A DNA stretch of 19,998 nt, from NCBI GenBank assembly GCA_021816565.1, contig JAKAXN010000044.1, positions 1-19,998 on the forward strand, in the 5' to 3' direction. Below are positions 6,493 through 13,829 of this stretch, piece after piece. Position 1 is the first letter of the stretch; each line of letters starts with the position of its first letter. The notes beneath the pieces are model-generated. The model was not told where the DNA came from. It did not search any database and was given only the letters and a program-made list of their open reading frames with translations. The position numbers and the translations under genes were made by a program. The stretch comes from Actinomycetes bacterium (GTDB lineage: Bacteria > Actinomycetota > Acidimicrobiia > Acidimicrobiales > Palsa-688).

Positions 6493-7227
6493 TCAGACGC
6501 GGCCGGCGTGACCGAGCAGGAACTCCCTGACCGCTCCGGTGGCTGCGGCAATGTGCTCTGCGCTGTCCTTCCACGGCTCGAGCACCTCGGCGTGCGGCGC
6601 CAGAGCGGCGACCCGGCGCCCGGCCTCCGTGGGGTGGTAGTCGTCCACTCCCGGCAAGACCAGCAGCGGGACCGGGCAGCGGGCTATCACGTCCCGGCTC
6701 ACGCTCACCACGAACTCGTCGCGCCACATGGCGGCGAGGAAGCGGTCCACCGTCGCGACGTCCAGGTCGGGACGGCCGGCCAGCAGGTCCTCGGCCCAGG
6801 ACCGACCCATGGCGGTGAAGAGGTCCCGGTTGGCGGGGTGCACGCCGATCGGCTGCTCCAGCACCGCCGCGACCACCCGCTCGGGGACCTGCTCCACCAG
6901 CTTCAAGATGAACGACCCCCCGATGCAGCAGCCCATCACCAGGAAGCGGTCCACCCCCAGGTGGTCCAGCACCGCCAGCTGATCGGCTGCGTAGGAGCCC
7001 CACGGGTCCGCCGGGTCGAGCGGTCCGCGGGAGCGGCCGGTGTTGCGTTGGTCCATGGCGATCAGGCGGAAGTCCCCGGCGTAGGACGCCCAGGGGTCGA
7101 CCGCGGCGTTGGCCCACAGGTCGATACCCGAGCGCATCCCGCCGGGAGCCAGGAGCAGCACCGGGACCCCCGAGCCGCGCTCCTCGAAGTAGATGGTCGT
7201 GTCGTCGTCGAGAGCCAGGCTGGGCAC
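6493..7227 (-). CDS. alpha/beta hydrolase with Cys in the nucleophile elbow
   Basis: A 244-residue alpha/beta-hydrolase fold protein. The oxyanion region is LLLAPGGM, and IAMDQRNTGRS is the usual strand-4 motif. The nucleophile elbow reads GCCIG (99-103), so the expected Ser of GxSxG is Cys101. The candidate Asp is in LPGVDDYHP (D195/D196) and the His in SAEHIAA (H225), giving a Cys-Asp-His triad. Dienelactone hydrolase is a known Cys-triad relative in the fold. GTG at 7227 is chosen because it yields MPSLALDDDTTIYFEERG, the usual N-terminus of such enzymes, and lies 6 bases after TACGGT; ATG at 7278 would add 17 unusual residues. The reaction is not known. It is divergent from the membrane protein at 7352. 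Confidence 0.9.
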   Translation of the reverse strand: MPSLALDDDTTIYFEERGSGVPVLLLAPGGMRSGIDLWANAAVDPWASYAGDFRLIAMDQRNTGRSRGPLDPADPWGSYAADQLAVLDHLGVDRFLVMGCCIGGSFILKLVEQVPERVVAAVLEQPIGVHPANRDLFTAMGRSWAEDLLAGRPDLDVATVDRFLAAMWRDEFVVSVSRDVIARCPVPLLVLPGVDDYHPTEAGRRVAALAPHAEVLEPWKDSAEHIAAATGAVREFLLGHAGRV

Positions 7228-7351
7228 CGGCCAACCGTAGCCAGCCCGAGGCCCGCCGATCTTCAAACAAAGCGGCATATTTATCACTAAGTGCCGGTAC
7301 GGTTGATTCGCCGCACAACCAGATGGCGGCCCGAGCGAGGAGGCAGGAGAT
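7228..7351. promoter_or_regulatory. divergent promoter region, AT-rich core
   Basis: This gap separates the hydrolase and the GPR1/FUN34/YaaH-like gene. TACGGT (7234-7239, minus strand) is the likely -10 of a leaderless hydrolase mRNA. The stretch 7261-7290 is strikingly AT-rich for this genome (it includes CATATTTATCACTAA) and probably holds the plus-strand promoter, but no clear -35/-10 pair with 17-base spacing could be fixed. A GGAGG (7336-7345 region) serves as the ribosome site of the plus-strand gene. Confidence 0.4.
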
Positions 7352-7939
7352 ATGGAAGTCACGTTCGCCCAGTCGGCGTTCCCCCCTCTGGCCCTGGGAT
7401 TCTTCGGGCTGGGCACCGGCTACCTGATCTACGGCCCGCAGGAGCTGTTCGGCTGGCCGGGCCGCAACGAGAGCGTGGACCGGGCCACCGGCGTCTGGGG
7501 CCTGTGGCTGCCGGGCTTCTGCCAGTTCGTCACCGGGCTGATCCTCTTCGTCGGACTCACCTGGTTCCAGGTCTTCCAGAAGTCGCCGGCCCTGTACATG
7601 GCTGCCCTGGCCTTCTCGGCGTACGGCATCCACTGGTTCGCCATCGGCTACAACCGCTACCGGGGCAACGACGCCCGCACCAACGCCGGCATGTCGGTGG
7701 CGTTCATGGTGATCTCCGCCATGGGCGCGACGGTGTTCTTCCACGGCGGCGACTGGCCGGTCGGGCTGCTGTTCCTCGGGCTGTTCGCGGTGTACTTCTT
7801 CGACTTCTTCGCCTCCATCGGCGTCAAGGTCGGCGAGCGGGGCCTGGGCCTGTTCCACCTGTTGACCGGCGCCTGGCTGATGTACCTGACCTACGCGGTG
7901 GCCGTGGACTTCGCCATCGGCTTCCACTGGCGGGTATGA
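7352..7939 (+). CDS. GPR1/FUN34/YaaH-like six-helix membrane protein (acetate/carboxylate channel type)
   Basis: A 195-residue integral membrane protein with six hydrophobic segments, about residues 10-30, 48-68, 80-100, 111-128, 133-155 and 163-185. PPLALGFFGLGTGYLIYG near the start, a GFCQFVTG segment and FSAYGIHWFAIGYNRYRG resemble positions conserved in the AceTr (SatP/YaaH) family of acetate-succinate permeases, whose length (~190-200) also fits. The match is by eye and the family's canonical NPAPLGL is not exact, so other small six-helix families remain possible. The ribosome site is strong (GAGGAGG, 8 bases before ATG). The molybdoenzyme gene begins 39 bases after its stop, suggesting an operon and transport of that enzyme's substrate or product, for example formate or another small acid. 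Confidence 0.72.
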   Translation: MEVTFAQSAFPPLALGFFGLGTGYLIYGPQELFGWPGRNESVDRATGVWGLWLPGFCQFVTGLILFVGLTWFQVFQKSPALYMAALAFSAYGIHWFAIGYNRYRGNDARTNAGMSVAFMVISAMGATVFFHGGDWPVGLLFLGLFAVYFFDFFASIGVKVGERGLGLFHLLTGAWLMYLTYAVAVDFAIGFHWRV

Positions 7940-7978
7940 GGATCCCCCATAGGCCCCTGGACGCGGTATCAAGTAACC

Positions 7979-10261
7979 ATGGCCGATGACACCTCGGGGG
8001 AGGTCCGGGTCAGCCATCCGAAGCAGTCGTCGGTAGGCATCCCGGCCGTAACCTCCTCGATGCAGCTGGCTCTGGGGGAGATGGGCCCGGCCCGGACCCT
8101 CCGGACCCTGCTGAAGCTCAACCACACCGATGGGTTCGACTGCCCGAGCTGCGCCTGGCCCGATCCCGACCCCGAGCACCGCAAACTGGCCGAGTTCTGC
8201 GAGAACGGCGCCAGGGCGGTGGCCTGGGAGGCCACCCGCAAGCGGGTGGACCGGGCCTTCTTCGCCACCCACCGCATCTCCGAGTTGCGAACCTGGGACG
8301 ACCACGACCTGGAGAAGACCGGGCGGCTGACCGAGCCGATGTACCTGGCCCCCGGCGCGGACCACTACACCCCCATCTCGTGGGAGTCGGCCATCGGGAT
8401 GGTCGCCGACCGGATGCGGTCGCTGGACGACCCCGACCGGGCGGTGTTCTACACCAGCGGGCGGGCCAGCAACGAGGCCGCTTTCGTGTACCAGCTGCTG
8501 GCCCGCCGGCTCGGCACGAACAACCTGCCGGACTGCTCGAACATGTGCCACGAGTCCAGCGGGGCGGCGCTGACCGAGACCATCGGCGTCGGTAAGGGGG
8601 TGGTCACCCTGGCCGACATCACCGACCACGCCGAGCTGATCATCGTGGCCGGCCAGAACCCGGGCACCAACCATCCCCGGATGCTGTCGGCCCTGGAGGA
8701 GGCCAAGCGCCGGGGGGCCAGGGTGGTGGCCATCAACCCCCTGCCGGAGGCGGGCTTCACCCGCTTCCGCAACCCCCAGACCCCCCGCGGCGTGCTGGGC
8801 CCCGGGACGGTGCTGGCCGACCGACTGATCCCGGTGCGGGTCAACGGGGACCTGGCCCTCTTCGCCGGCCTCAACCGGATCCTGCTCGAGCGGGAGGACG
8901 CCGCTCCCGGGACGGTCCTCGACCGCGACTTCATCGACCGCTACAGCGACGGCTTCGACGACGCCGCCACCACCTGGCGGGCCCTGGACATGGCGGAGCT
9001 GGAGCGCATGAGCGGCGTCACCCGCCAGCAGATGGAGCAGCTGGCCGACGACGTCGTGTCGGCCGGCAGCGTGATCGTGTGCTGGGCCATGGGGCTCACC
9101 CAGCACCGCAATGCCGTGCCCACCATCCGGGAGATCGTCAACTTCCTGCTCCTGCGGGGCAACATCGGCCGGCCCGGCGCCGGCCCCTGCCCCATCCGGG
9201 GCCACAGCAACGTGCAGGGCGACCGCACCATGGGCATATGGGAGAAGATGCCGGACCAGTTCCTGGACCGGCTGCGCGACGAGTTCGGATTCGACCCGCC
9301 CCGCCGCCACGGCTGGGACACCGTCGACTCCATCCGGGCCATGCGCGACGGCCGGGTGGATGTGTTCTTCGCCCTGGGCGGGAACTTCGTGGCGGCCACC
9401 CCCGACAGCCGCACCACCGAGGCGGCCATGGCCAACTGCCAGCTGACGGTCCACGTGGCCACCAAGCTCAACCGGTCGCACCTCTTCCACGGCCGGGAGG
9501 CGCTCATCCTCCCGTGCCTGGGCCGCACCGAACGCGACGTGAGGCCCTCGGGAGAACAGTTCGTCACCGTGGAGGACTCCATGAGCATGGTGCACGCCTC
9601 CCGGGGCAGCCTGGTCCCGGCCGGGCCGGGCCTGCGCAGCGAGGTGGGCATCCTCACGGACCTGGGCCGGGCCCTGTTCGGCGAGGACATCGGCTGGGAG
9701 GCCATGGGCGCCGACTACCGGGTGATCCGCCGCCACATCGAGCACGTGGTGCCCGGGTTCCACTCCTACGAGGAGCGGGTGGCGGCGCCCGGCGGCTTCA
9801 TGCTGCCCCGCGGCCCGCACGACTCCCGGACCTTCCCGACGGCCACCGGCCGGGCCCGCTTCACGGTCAATCAGCCGACGGCCCAGGAGGTGCCGGAGGG
9901 GCACCTCCTGCTGCAGACCATCCGGGCCCACGACCAGTTCAACACCACCGTCTACGGGCTGAACGACCGTTACCGGGGTATCGAGGGTGGCCGGAGGGTG
10001 GTCCTGGTCAACGGGGACGACCTACGGGCCCGGGGCCTACGCGACGGTGACCGGGTGGACATGGTCAGCGTCTGGTCCGACGGGGAGCGCCGGGCGGAGG
10101 GGTTCCGGGCGGTGGAGTACCCCACCCCGCCCGGCTGCGCTGCGGCCTACTTCCCCGAGGCCAACGTGCTGGTGCCGCTCGACTCGACCGCCGAGGTGAG
10201 CAACACCCCGGTGTCCAAGTCCGTCGTGATCCGCCTGGAGGCCCACACTCCCACCACCTAG
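7979..10261 (+). CDS. FdhF/YdeP-family molybdopterin oxidoreductase
   Basis: A 760-residue bis-molybdopterin-guanine-dinucleotide enzyme close in length to E. coli YdeP (about 759). The N-terminal DGFDCPSCAWPDPDPEHR and FCENGARAVAWEAT (C55, C58, C74) are the hallmark of the FdhF/YdeP group. SNMCHESSG (C190) occupies the region of the molybdenum ligand. Further signatures are AGQNPGTNHPRML, RGNIGRPGAGPCPIRGHSNVQGDRT written here in part, and the C-terminal MopB domain (TGRARF onward, with NTTVYGLNDRY). There is no Tat signal, so it is cytoplasmic. YdeP is linked to acid resistance in E. coli, and other members are annotated as formate dehydrogenases; the reaction is generally unproven. No ribosome site is visible; ATG at 7979 follows a TATCAA box by 6 bases. 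The stop overlaps the convergent glycoside hydrolase by 4 bases. Confidence 0.94.
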   Translation: MADDTSGEVRVSHPKQSSVGIPAVTSSMQLALGEMGPARTLRTLLKLNHTDGFDCPSCAWPDPDPEHRKLAEFCENGARAVAWEATRKRVDRAFFATHRISELRTWDDHDLEKTGRLTEPMYLAPGADHYTPISWESAIGMVADRMRSLDDPDRAVFYTSGRASNEAAFVYQLLARRLGTNNLPDCSNMCHESSGAALTETIGVGKGVVTLADITDHAELIIVAGQNPGTNHPRMLSALEEAKRRGARVVAINPLPEAGFTRFRNPQTPRGVLGPGTVLADRLIPVRVNGDLALFAGLNRILLEREDAAPGTVLDRDFIDRYSDGFDDAATTWRALDMAELERMSGVTRQQMEQLADDVVSAGSVIVCWAMGLTQHRNAVPTIREIVNFLLLRGNIGRPGAGPCPIRGHSNVQGDRTMGIWEKMPDQFLDRLRDEFGFDPPRRHGWDTVDSIRAMRDGRVDVFFALGGNFVAATPDSRTTEAAMANCQLTVHVATKLNRSHLFHGREALILPCLGRTERDVRPSGEQFVTVEDSMSMVHASRGSLVPAGPGLRSEVGILTDLGRALFGEDIGWEAMGADYRVIRRHIEHVVPGFHSYEERVAAPGGFMLPRGPHDSRTFPTATGRARFTVNQPTAQEVPEGHLLLQTIRAHDQFNTTVYGLNDRYRGIEGGRRVVLVNGDDLRARGLRDGDRVDMVSVWSDGERRAEGFRAVEYPTPPGCAAAYFPEANVLVPLDSTAEVSNTPVSKSVVIRLEAHTPTT

Positions 10262-11361
10262 TGGGGGGACTCCTCGAACACGGCCAGGGCCGGCTTGGCC
10301 GAACCATCGGCCCGCAGCAGTCCGTAGGACTGGCTGCTGTCGTCCTGCCAGTTGTAGATGAAGAACGGCCCGGCCCACGGCTCGCCCATGATCGCCTCGA
10401 TGGCGGTGGTCAGATAATCGGCCTGCTGCTGCTCGGTCACCGACCCGAGTCCGGATGTCTGGTACCCGTACTCGGTGACCCAGATCTTCTTGCCCCCGTC
10501 GCCGTAGGACTGCATGAGCGAGTAGAACGACGGCAGCTCGGGGAACAGGTTGTTGCTCGGGTCGTTGGTGAGCGGGGCGTCCTGCCCGCTGTAGGGGTGG
10601 ATGGCCACTGCGTCGAAGTACCGGCCGTAGCCGTCGGCGTAGAGCTGCGACAGGAAGGTGTAGGGGTCGACGGCCAGCGAGTTGTCCATGCCGGCGGGAC
10701 CCATGCCGAGGCCGCCCAGGAGGACCACCGAGTGGGCGTCGGCGCCGTGGATGGCTTTGTAGCCCCGCTGCAGGAGCTGGCCGTAGGAGGTCACGCTGAC
10801 GGAGTCGTTCCAGCTCCAGCCCAGGTTCTCCTCGTTCCACACCTCGTACACGTGGACCCCGAGGGCCGAGTACCGCTTCACCGCCTGGGTGGCGAAAGTG
10901 GCGAATGCCTTGGCGCTCGGCTGACCGAGGCTCACCGCCCAGGAGGGGGCGTAGTCGAGGATGGCGTCGACAGTGAGCCCGGCGTTGACCGCCGACCGTA
11001 TGGCGGTGTCCTCGAAACTCCAGTTGTAGGAGCCCCTGGTCGCCTCCACGGCGGCCCAGTCGACATCGATGCGCACCCATTTGTCCCCGGCTGCGGCCAT
11101 CGCCGACATGGTGGACGCGACCTGCGAAGGCGACTGCCACAGGACATCGGAGCCGGGGGAGATGCCCACCGCGAACGGGGCGTCGGCGCTCGGCGTGGCG
11201 GTGGCCGGATGCGGCGTCGAGGCGTTGGCCGCAACCCCGCCGGTGCCGACCACGGCGGCCGCCAGTGCTCCGATCGTGGCCACGGTCCGGCGGCTCGGGG
11301 CACGTCGCGCCCTCCGGGCCCGGGGCGACGGCGCGCCCTTACCGTGCTCGGTTGTGTCCAT
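10258..11361 (-). CDS. secreted clan GH-A glycoside hydrolase
   Basis: A 367-residue exported TIM-barrel glycosidase. The N-terminus is Arg-rich (including SRRTV), then a hydrophobic core (IGALAAAVVGTGGVAA) and ANA at 45-47, a signal peptidase I site; the double Arg makes Tat export conceivable. The acid/base Glu is in EVWNEENLG (E177) and the nucleophile Glu in WVTEYGYQT (E297) at strand ends 4 and 7, as in GH5/GH39-type enzymes; IHPYS (255 region) is also typical. The polysaccharide substrate is not predictable. ATG at 11361 has GGGAG 9 bases upstream. It has a ~300-base upstream region with a sigma-28-like promoter and a 5' stem-loop, so its expression may follow motility or differentiation rather than sugar supply. 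Confidence 0.9.
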   Translation of the reverse strand: MDTTEHGKGAPSPRARRARRAPSRRTVATIGALAAAVVGTGGVAANASTPHPATATPSADAPFAVGISPGSDVLWQSPSQVASTMSAMAAAGDKWVRIDVDWAAVEATRGSYNWSFEDTAIRSAVNAGLTVDAILDYAPSWAVSLGQPSAKAFATFATQAVKRYSALGVHVYEVWNEENLGWSWNDSVSVTSYGQLLQRGYKAIHGADAHSVVLLGGLGMGPAGMDNSLAVDPYTFLSQLYADGYGRYFDAVAIHPYSGQDAPLTNDPSNNLFPELPSFYSLMQSYGDGGKKIWVTEYGYQTSGLGSVTEQQQADYLTTAIEAIMGEPWAGPFFIYNWQDDSSQSYGLLRADGSAKPALAVFEESPH

Positions 11362-11422
11362 AATCGTGCTCCCAGCTCTACTCGCTGCCCCTGAGCATTG
11401 CCTGCCCGCCGGGGGACCTTAC

Positions 11423-11459
11423 CAGCCTGCCGGATACCGCTTTCACAATCCGGCTGCTG
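11423..11459 (-). other. stem-loop at the expected 5' end of the glycoside hydrolase mRNA
   Basis: Read on the minus strand, CAGC then GCCGGAT pair with ATCCGGC then GCTG around a 12-base loop, with small bulges. The hairpin would start at the predicted transcription start (~11459) and leave about 60 bases before the start codon. No T-run follows, so it is not a terminator; it may protect the mRNA or bind a regulator. Confidence 0.55.
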
Positions 11460-11465
11460 TCAGAC

Positions 11466-11494
11466 ATATCGGCCGATCCGCGCCGGGACTTGAG
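11466..11494 (-). promoter_or_regulatory. sigma-28 (FliA/WhiG)-like promoter of the glycoside hydrolase
   Basis: On the minus strand CTCA (11491-11494) is followed after 17 bases by GCCGATAT (11466-11473). The -10 differs from the FliA/WhiG consensus GCCGATAA at one base, and CTCA with 15-17-base spacing is, from memory, the form described for actinobacterial FliA promoters. The predicted start lies ~98 bases ahead of the GH ATG. No flagellar gene lies in the window. Confidence 0.6.
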
Positions 11495-11664
11495 AGGCCG
11501 GCGGGAACCGACGGTCCGGGGATTTGGCCCCTGGCAGCTCGCGGCCGGGGACGGTTGGCTGATGGCAGGTGATGGCCGCTGCGAGTACTCATAACCGCGG
11601 GGTGTGGGTGTTCTCCACCGAACTGCTGGCCGCCGCATCGGCGTGAGCGCCCGGGCGGCGGAGA

Positions 11665-12690
11665 TCAGCCCGCGGTGAGCATCTCCACCACCTCGCCGGC
11701 CGGCCGGTCGGCGGCCGAGCGGTACCCGGTCCCGGCCCACAGGCTCATGGCCGCGGTGTCACCGGCCCCGGCGGCGGAGGCCCTCAGGGGGCGGGTGGCG
11801 TTGTTGATCTCGGGGTAGGCGGGCGGGGCGTCAGGGTGGTCGGCCATGAACCGGTTGACCAGCCCCCGGGCCGGCCGGCCGCTGAAGGACCGGGTGACGG
11901 CAGTGCCGATGAACCCCGGGTCGGCCAGCGCGGCCTTGTGCAGGGGGCTGGCCCCGCTCTCCGGGCAGCGCAGGAACGCCGTGCCGCACTGCGCGGCCAC
12001 CGCCCCCGCCGCCAGCACCTCCCGCACGTCATCAGGCCCGGCGACGCCCCCGGCCGCCAGCTGCGCCACGTCGGTGGCGGCGGCGATGGACCTCACCAGC
12101 TCGACCAAGGGCACCTGCTGGAGCGGCCGGTCGTCGTTGCGGAACGTCCCCCGGTGGCCGCCGGCCTCCAGCCCCTGGGAGCAGACCGCGTCGGCTCCCC
12201 GGCCGGCGGCCACCACCGCCTCGGCCACGGTGGTCACCGTCACCGCCACCAGGCTGCCGGCCTGCTGGAGGGATTCGATCACCTCCCGGTCGGGGCAGCC
12301 GAAGGTGAAGCTGACCACCGGCGGGACGGTGGCCGCCACCGCAGCGAGCTTGTCGTCCCAGCCGTCGTCGTCCCAGACCGGCTCCGCCAGTTGGCACCCG
12401 AGCGACTCGGCCTCGGGCCGCAGCTCGTCCAGGTAGCGCTGCAGCGCTTCCGGGTCGGCGGCCGGGGAGCCGGGGACGAACAGGTTGACGCCGAACGGCG
12501 CCCGGCTGGCCGCCCGCAGGGCGTCGATGTCGGCTCCCAGCTGCTCGGCCGTCCTGTACCCGCCGGCCAGGAAGCCGAGGGCGCCGGCCGATCCGGCGGC
12601 AGCCACCAGCTCCACGGTGGACGGCCCGCCGGCCATCGGCGCCACCACCAGTGGGCGCTCCAGCAGATCCCTCAGGTCGCGCCGTGCCAT
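11665..12690 (-). CDS. nitronate monooxygenase (NMO/2-nitropropane dioxygenase family)
   Basis: A 341-residue FMN-dependent TIM-barrel enzyme that oxidises alkyl nitronates to carbonyl compounds and nitrite. Diagnostic segments are VVAPMAGGPST (FMN site near the N-terminus), VSFTFGCP, GLEAGGHRGTF with the catalytic His179 of class I NMOs, and the phosphate-binding LAAGGVAGPDDVREVLAAGAVAAQCGTAFL; the C-terminus contains NRFMADHPDAPPAYPEIN, also a class feature. It probably detoxifies propionate-3-nitronate or similar; some relatives act on other substrates, so the exact role is inferred. ATG at 12690 is the only sensible start. A TAGCCT box stands 10 bases upstream. It is divergent from the CrtC-like gene 56 bases away. 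Confidence 0.94.
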   Translation of the reverse strand: MARRDLRDLLERPLVVAPMAGGPSTVELVAAAGSAGALGFLAGGYRTAEQLGADIDALRAASRAPFGVNLFVPGSPAADPEALQRYLDELRPEAESLGCQLAEPVWDDDGWDDKLAAVAATVPPVVSFTFGCPDREVIESLQQAGSLVAVTVTTVAEAVVAAGRGADAVCSQGLEAGGHRGTFRNDDRPLQQVPLVELVRSIAAATDVAQLAAGGVAGPDDVREVLAAGAVAAQCGTAFLRCPESGASPLHKAALADPGFIGTAVTRSFSGRPARGLVNRFMADHPDAPPAYPEINNATRPLRASAAGAGDTAAMSLWAGTGYRSAADRPAGEVVEMLTAG

Positions 12691-12746
12691 ATCCCGACTC
12701 AGGCTAGGCGGCCCGGCGGCGGCCGCCAGCGGGCAGACTCTCGGCC

Positions 12747-13748
12747 ATGGCCAACCCGACCTCGATGGACGAGTACTTCGTGCACCAGACCCCCCTGCTC
12801 CTGCCGCGGGTGTCGGCCCGTAGCCCGCACTGGAGGGAGAGCTACTTCTTCGAGCTGCACCGCCCCGACGCCGCCGGCGACGTGGTGTTCCTGACCATGG
12901 CCCACTTCCCGGCCACCGAGACCATGGACGCCCTGCAGATGGGCCGGGTGGACGGCACCCCCCTCCTGGGCCGGCTGGAACGGCCGTACGGCGACGACCC
13001 CCACACCACCGACGTCGGTGGGGCCAGGGTGGAGGTGGTCCGGCCCTTCGAGGAGCTGCGCCTGTGGGCCGACCCGGAGCGCACGGCCATCGGAGCGGAT
13101 CTCACGTTCCGGGCCCGGACCCGCCCCTACGGCCTGCGCCGGGGGACGATGCGGGCCGGCGACGACGTGGTCTGGGACCAGAGCCACATCCTGCAGTCGG
13201 GCGTCTACACGGGCACCTACACGGTGGCGGGCCGCACCTACGAGGTGGACGGCTGGGTCGGGCAGCGGGACCACTCCTGGGGCATCCGCGACCACGGCCG
13301 CTGCCCGCTGTGGATGTGGTTCCAGATCCAGTTCGAGGACGGGTTCCTCGGGGTGTGGCACTGGGAGTACGCCAACGGCGCCCGGGTCTACACCGACGGC
13401 TGCTGGGCCGGCACGGACCGCTCCGACCCGGTGCCGGTCATCGACTTCCAGCACGACATGACCTGGACCGGGGCGGACGGCCGGGCCGCCGCCTACGGGA
13501 CCGGCGGCGAAGCCGTCGCCGGCCTGGAGGGCACCTGCACCTTCACCCTGGAGGGCGGCCGGCGGATAACCGTGGAAGCCACCGGCCGCTTCGACCGGCC
13601 GTACGAGCCGTTCCACCGGGGTGGGCTGTCGCAGATGGCGGTGAGGACCGACGACGGCCGGACCGGCTCGGCGATCTACGAGATAACCGGTGCCCGCCAC
13701 CACCGCTACTTCCCCGACTGCGAGGTGGCCGGGACCCTGCCGGCCTGA
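12747..13748 (+). CDS. CrtC/hydroxyneurosporene synthase-like protein of unknown function
   Basis: A 333-residue soluble protein rich in beta-strands. The core motif GWVGQRDHSWGIRDHG (169-184) followed by LWMWFQIQFEDGFLGVWHWEYANG is typical of the CrtC-like/lipocalin-like group, whose named members add water to carotenoids (hydroxyneurosporene synthase) and whose actinobacterial members mostly have no known function, often near lipid or steroid genes. No signal peptide or membrane segment is visible. The start is ATG at 12747; ATG at 12765 is an alternative, and neither has a clear ribosome site. It is divergent from nitronate monooxygenase and convergent with the molybdoenzyme operon. No carotenoid gene is nearby, so a carotenoid role is not supported. 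Family assignment is by motif recognition and could be refined by profile search. Confidence 0.7.
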   Translation: MANPTSMDEYFVHQTPLLLPRVSARSPHWRESYFFELHRPDAAGDVVFLTMAHFPATETMDALQMGRVDGTPLLGRLERPYGDDPHTTDVGGARVEVVRPFEELRLWADPERTAIGADLTFRARTRPYGLRRGTMRAGDDVVWDQSHILQSGVYTGTYTVAGRTYEVDGWVGQRDHSWGIRDHGRCPLWMWFQIQFEDGFLGVWHWEYANGARVYTDGCWAGTDRSDPVPVIDFQHDMTWTGADGRAAAYGTGGEAVAGLEGTCTFTLEGGRRITVEATGRFDRPYEPFHRGGLSQMAVRTDDGRTGSAIYEITGARHHRYFPDCEVAGTLPA

Positions 13749-13765
13749 CCACACGGCTGGTGGCG

Positions 13766-13823
13766 GCCGGGCCCGGCGGCAGAGCCCGGCGGGCGGGGCG
13801 ACCGGCGGCAGGGCCGGTCGCCC
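13766..13823. terminator. double hairpin between convergent CrtC-like and molybdoenzyme genes
   Basis: Two consecutive stem-loops fill the 81-base gap. The first is GCCGGGC/GCCCGGC (13766-13772 and 13784-13790). The second is a perfect 11-bp stem, GGGCGACCGGC with GCCGGTCGCCC (13796-13806 and 13813-13823), around a 6-base loop. Neither has a T-run, but the position between two stop codons fits a bidirectional terminator in high-GC DNA. Confidence 0.62.
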
Positions 13824-13829
13824 TACCGC

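Larger units (their letters stand above)
11362..11664. other. 303-base intergenic region upstream of the glycoside hydrolase
   Basis: Besides the promoter and stem-loop listed separately, it contains a possible weak terminator for nitronate monooxygenase just past its stop (CCGCCGC at 11630-11636 with GCGGCGG at 11655-11661, long loop, no T-run). The stretch 11500-11630 holds several short GC-rich inverted repeats but no gene, tRNA or recognised riboswitch that I can defend. Confidence 0.5.

Noticed and set aside
5504..9931. Single 1475-codon minus-strand frame spanning the USP gene, the hydrolase and much of the YdeP-type gene
   Set aside because: Only the last 301 codons encode a recognisable protein (USP, with its own ribosome site at 6409); the rest is antisense or out-of-frame to better genes.
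11553..11565. CCATCAGCCAACC on the minus strand resembles the conserved 3' block of the ydaO c-di-AMP riboswitch, which often precedes wall hydrolases in actinobacteria
   Set aside because: The other conserved blocks (GGGGAACC, GGGTGAATC) are missing from the ~110 bases available upstream, and the likely transcription start is downstream of it.
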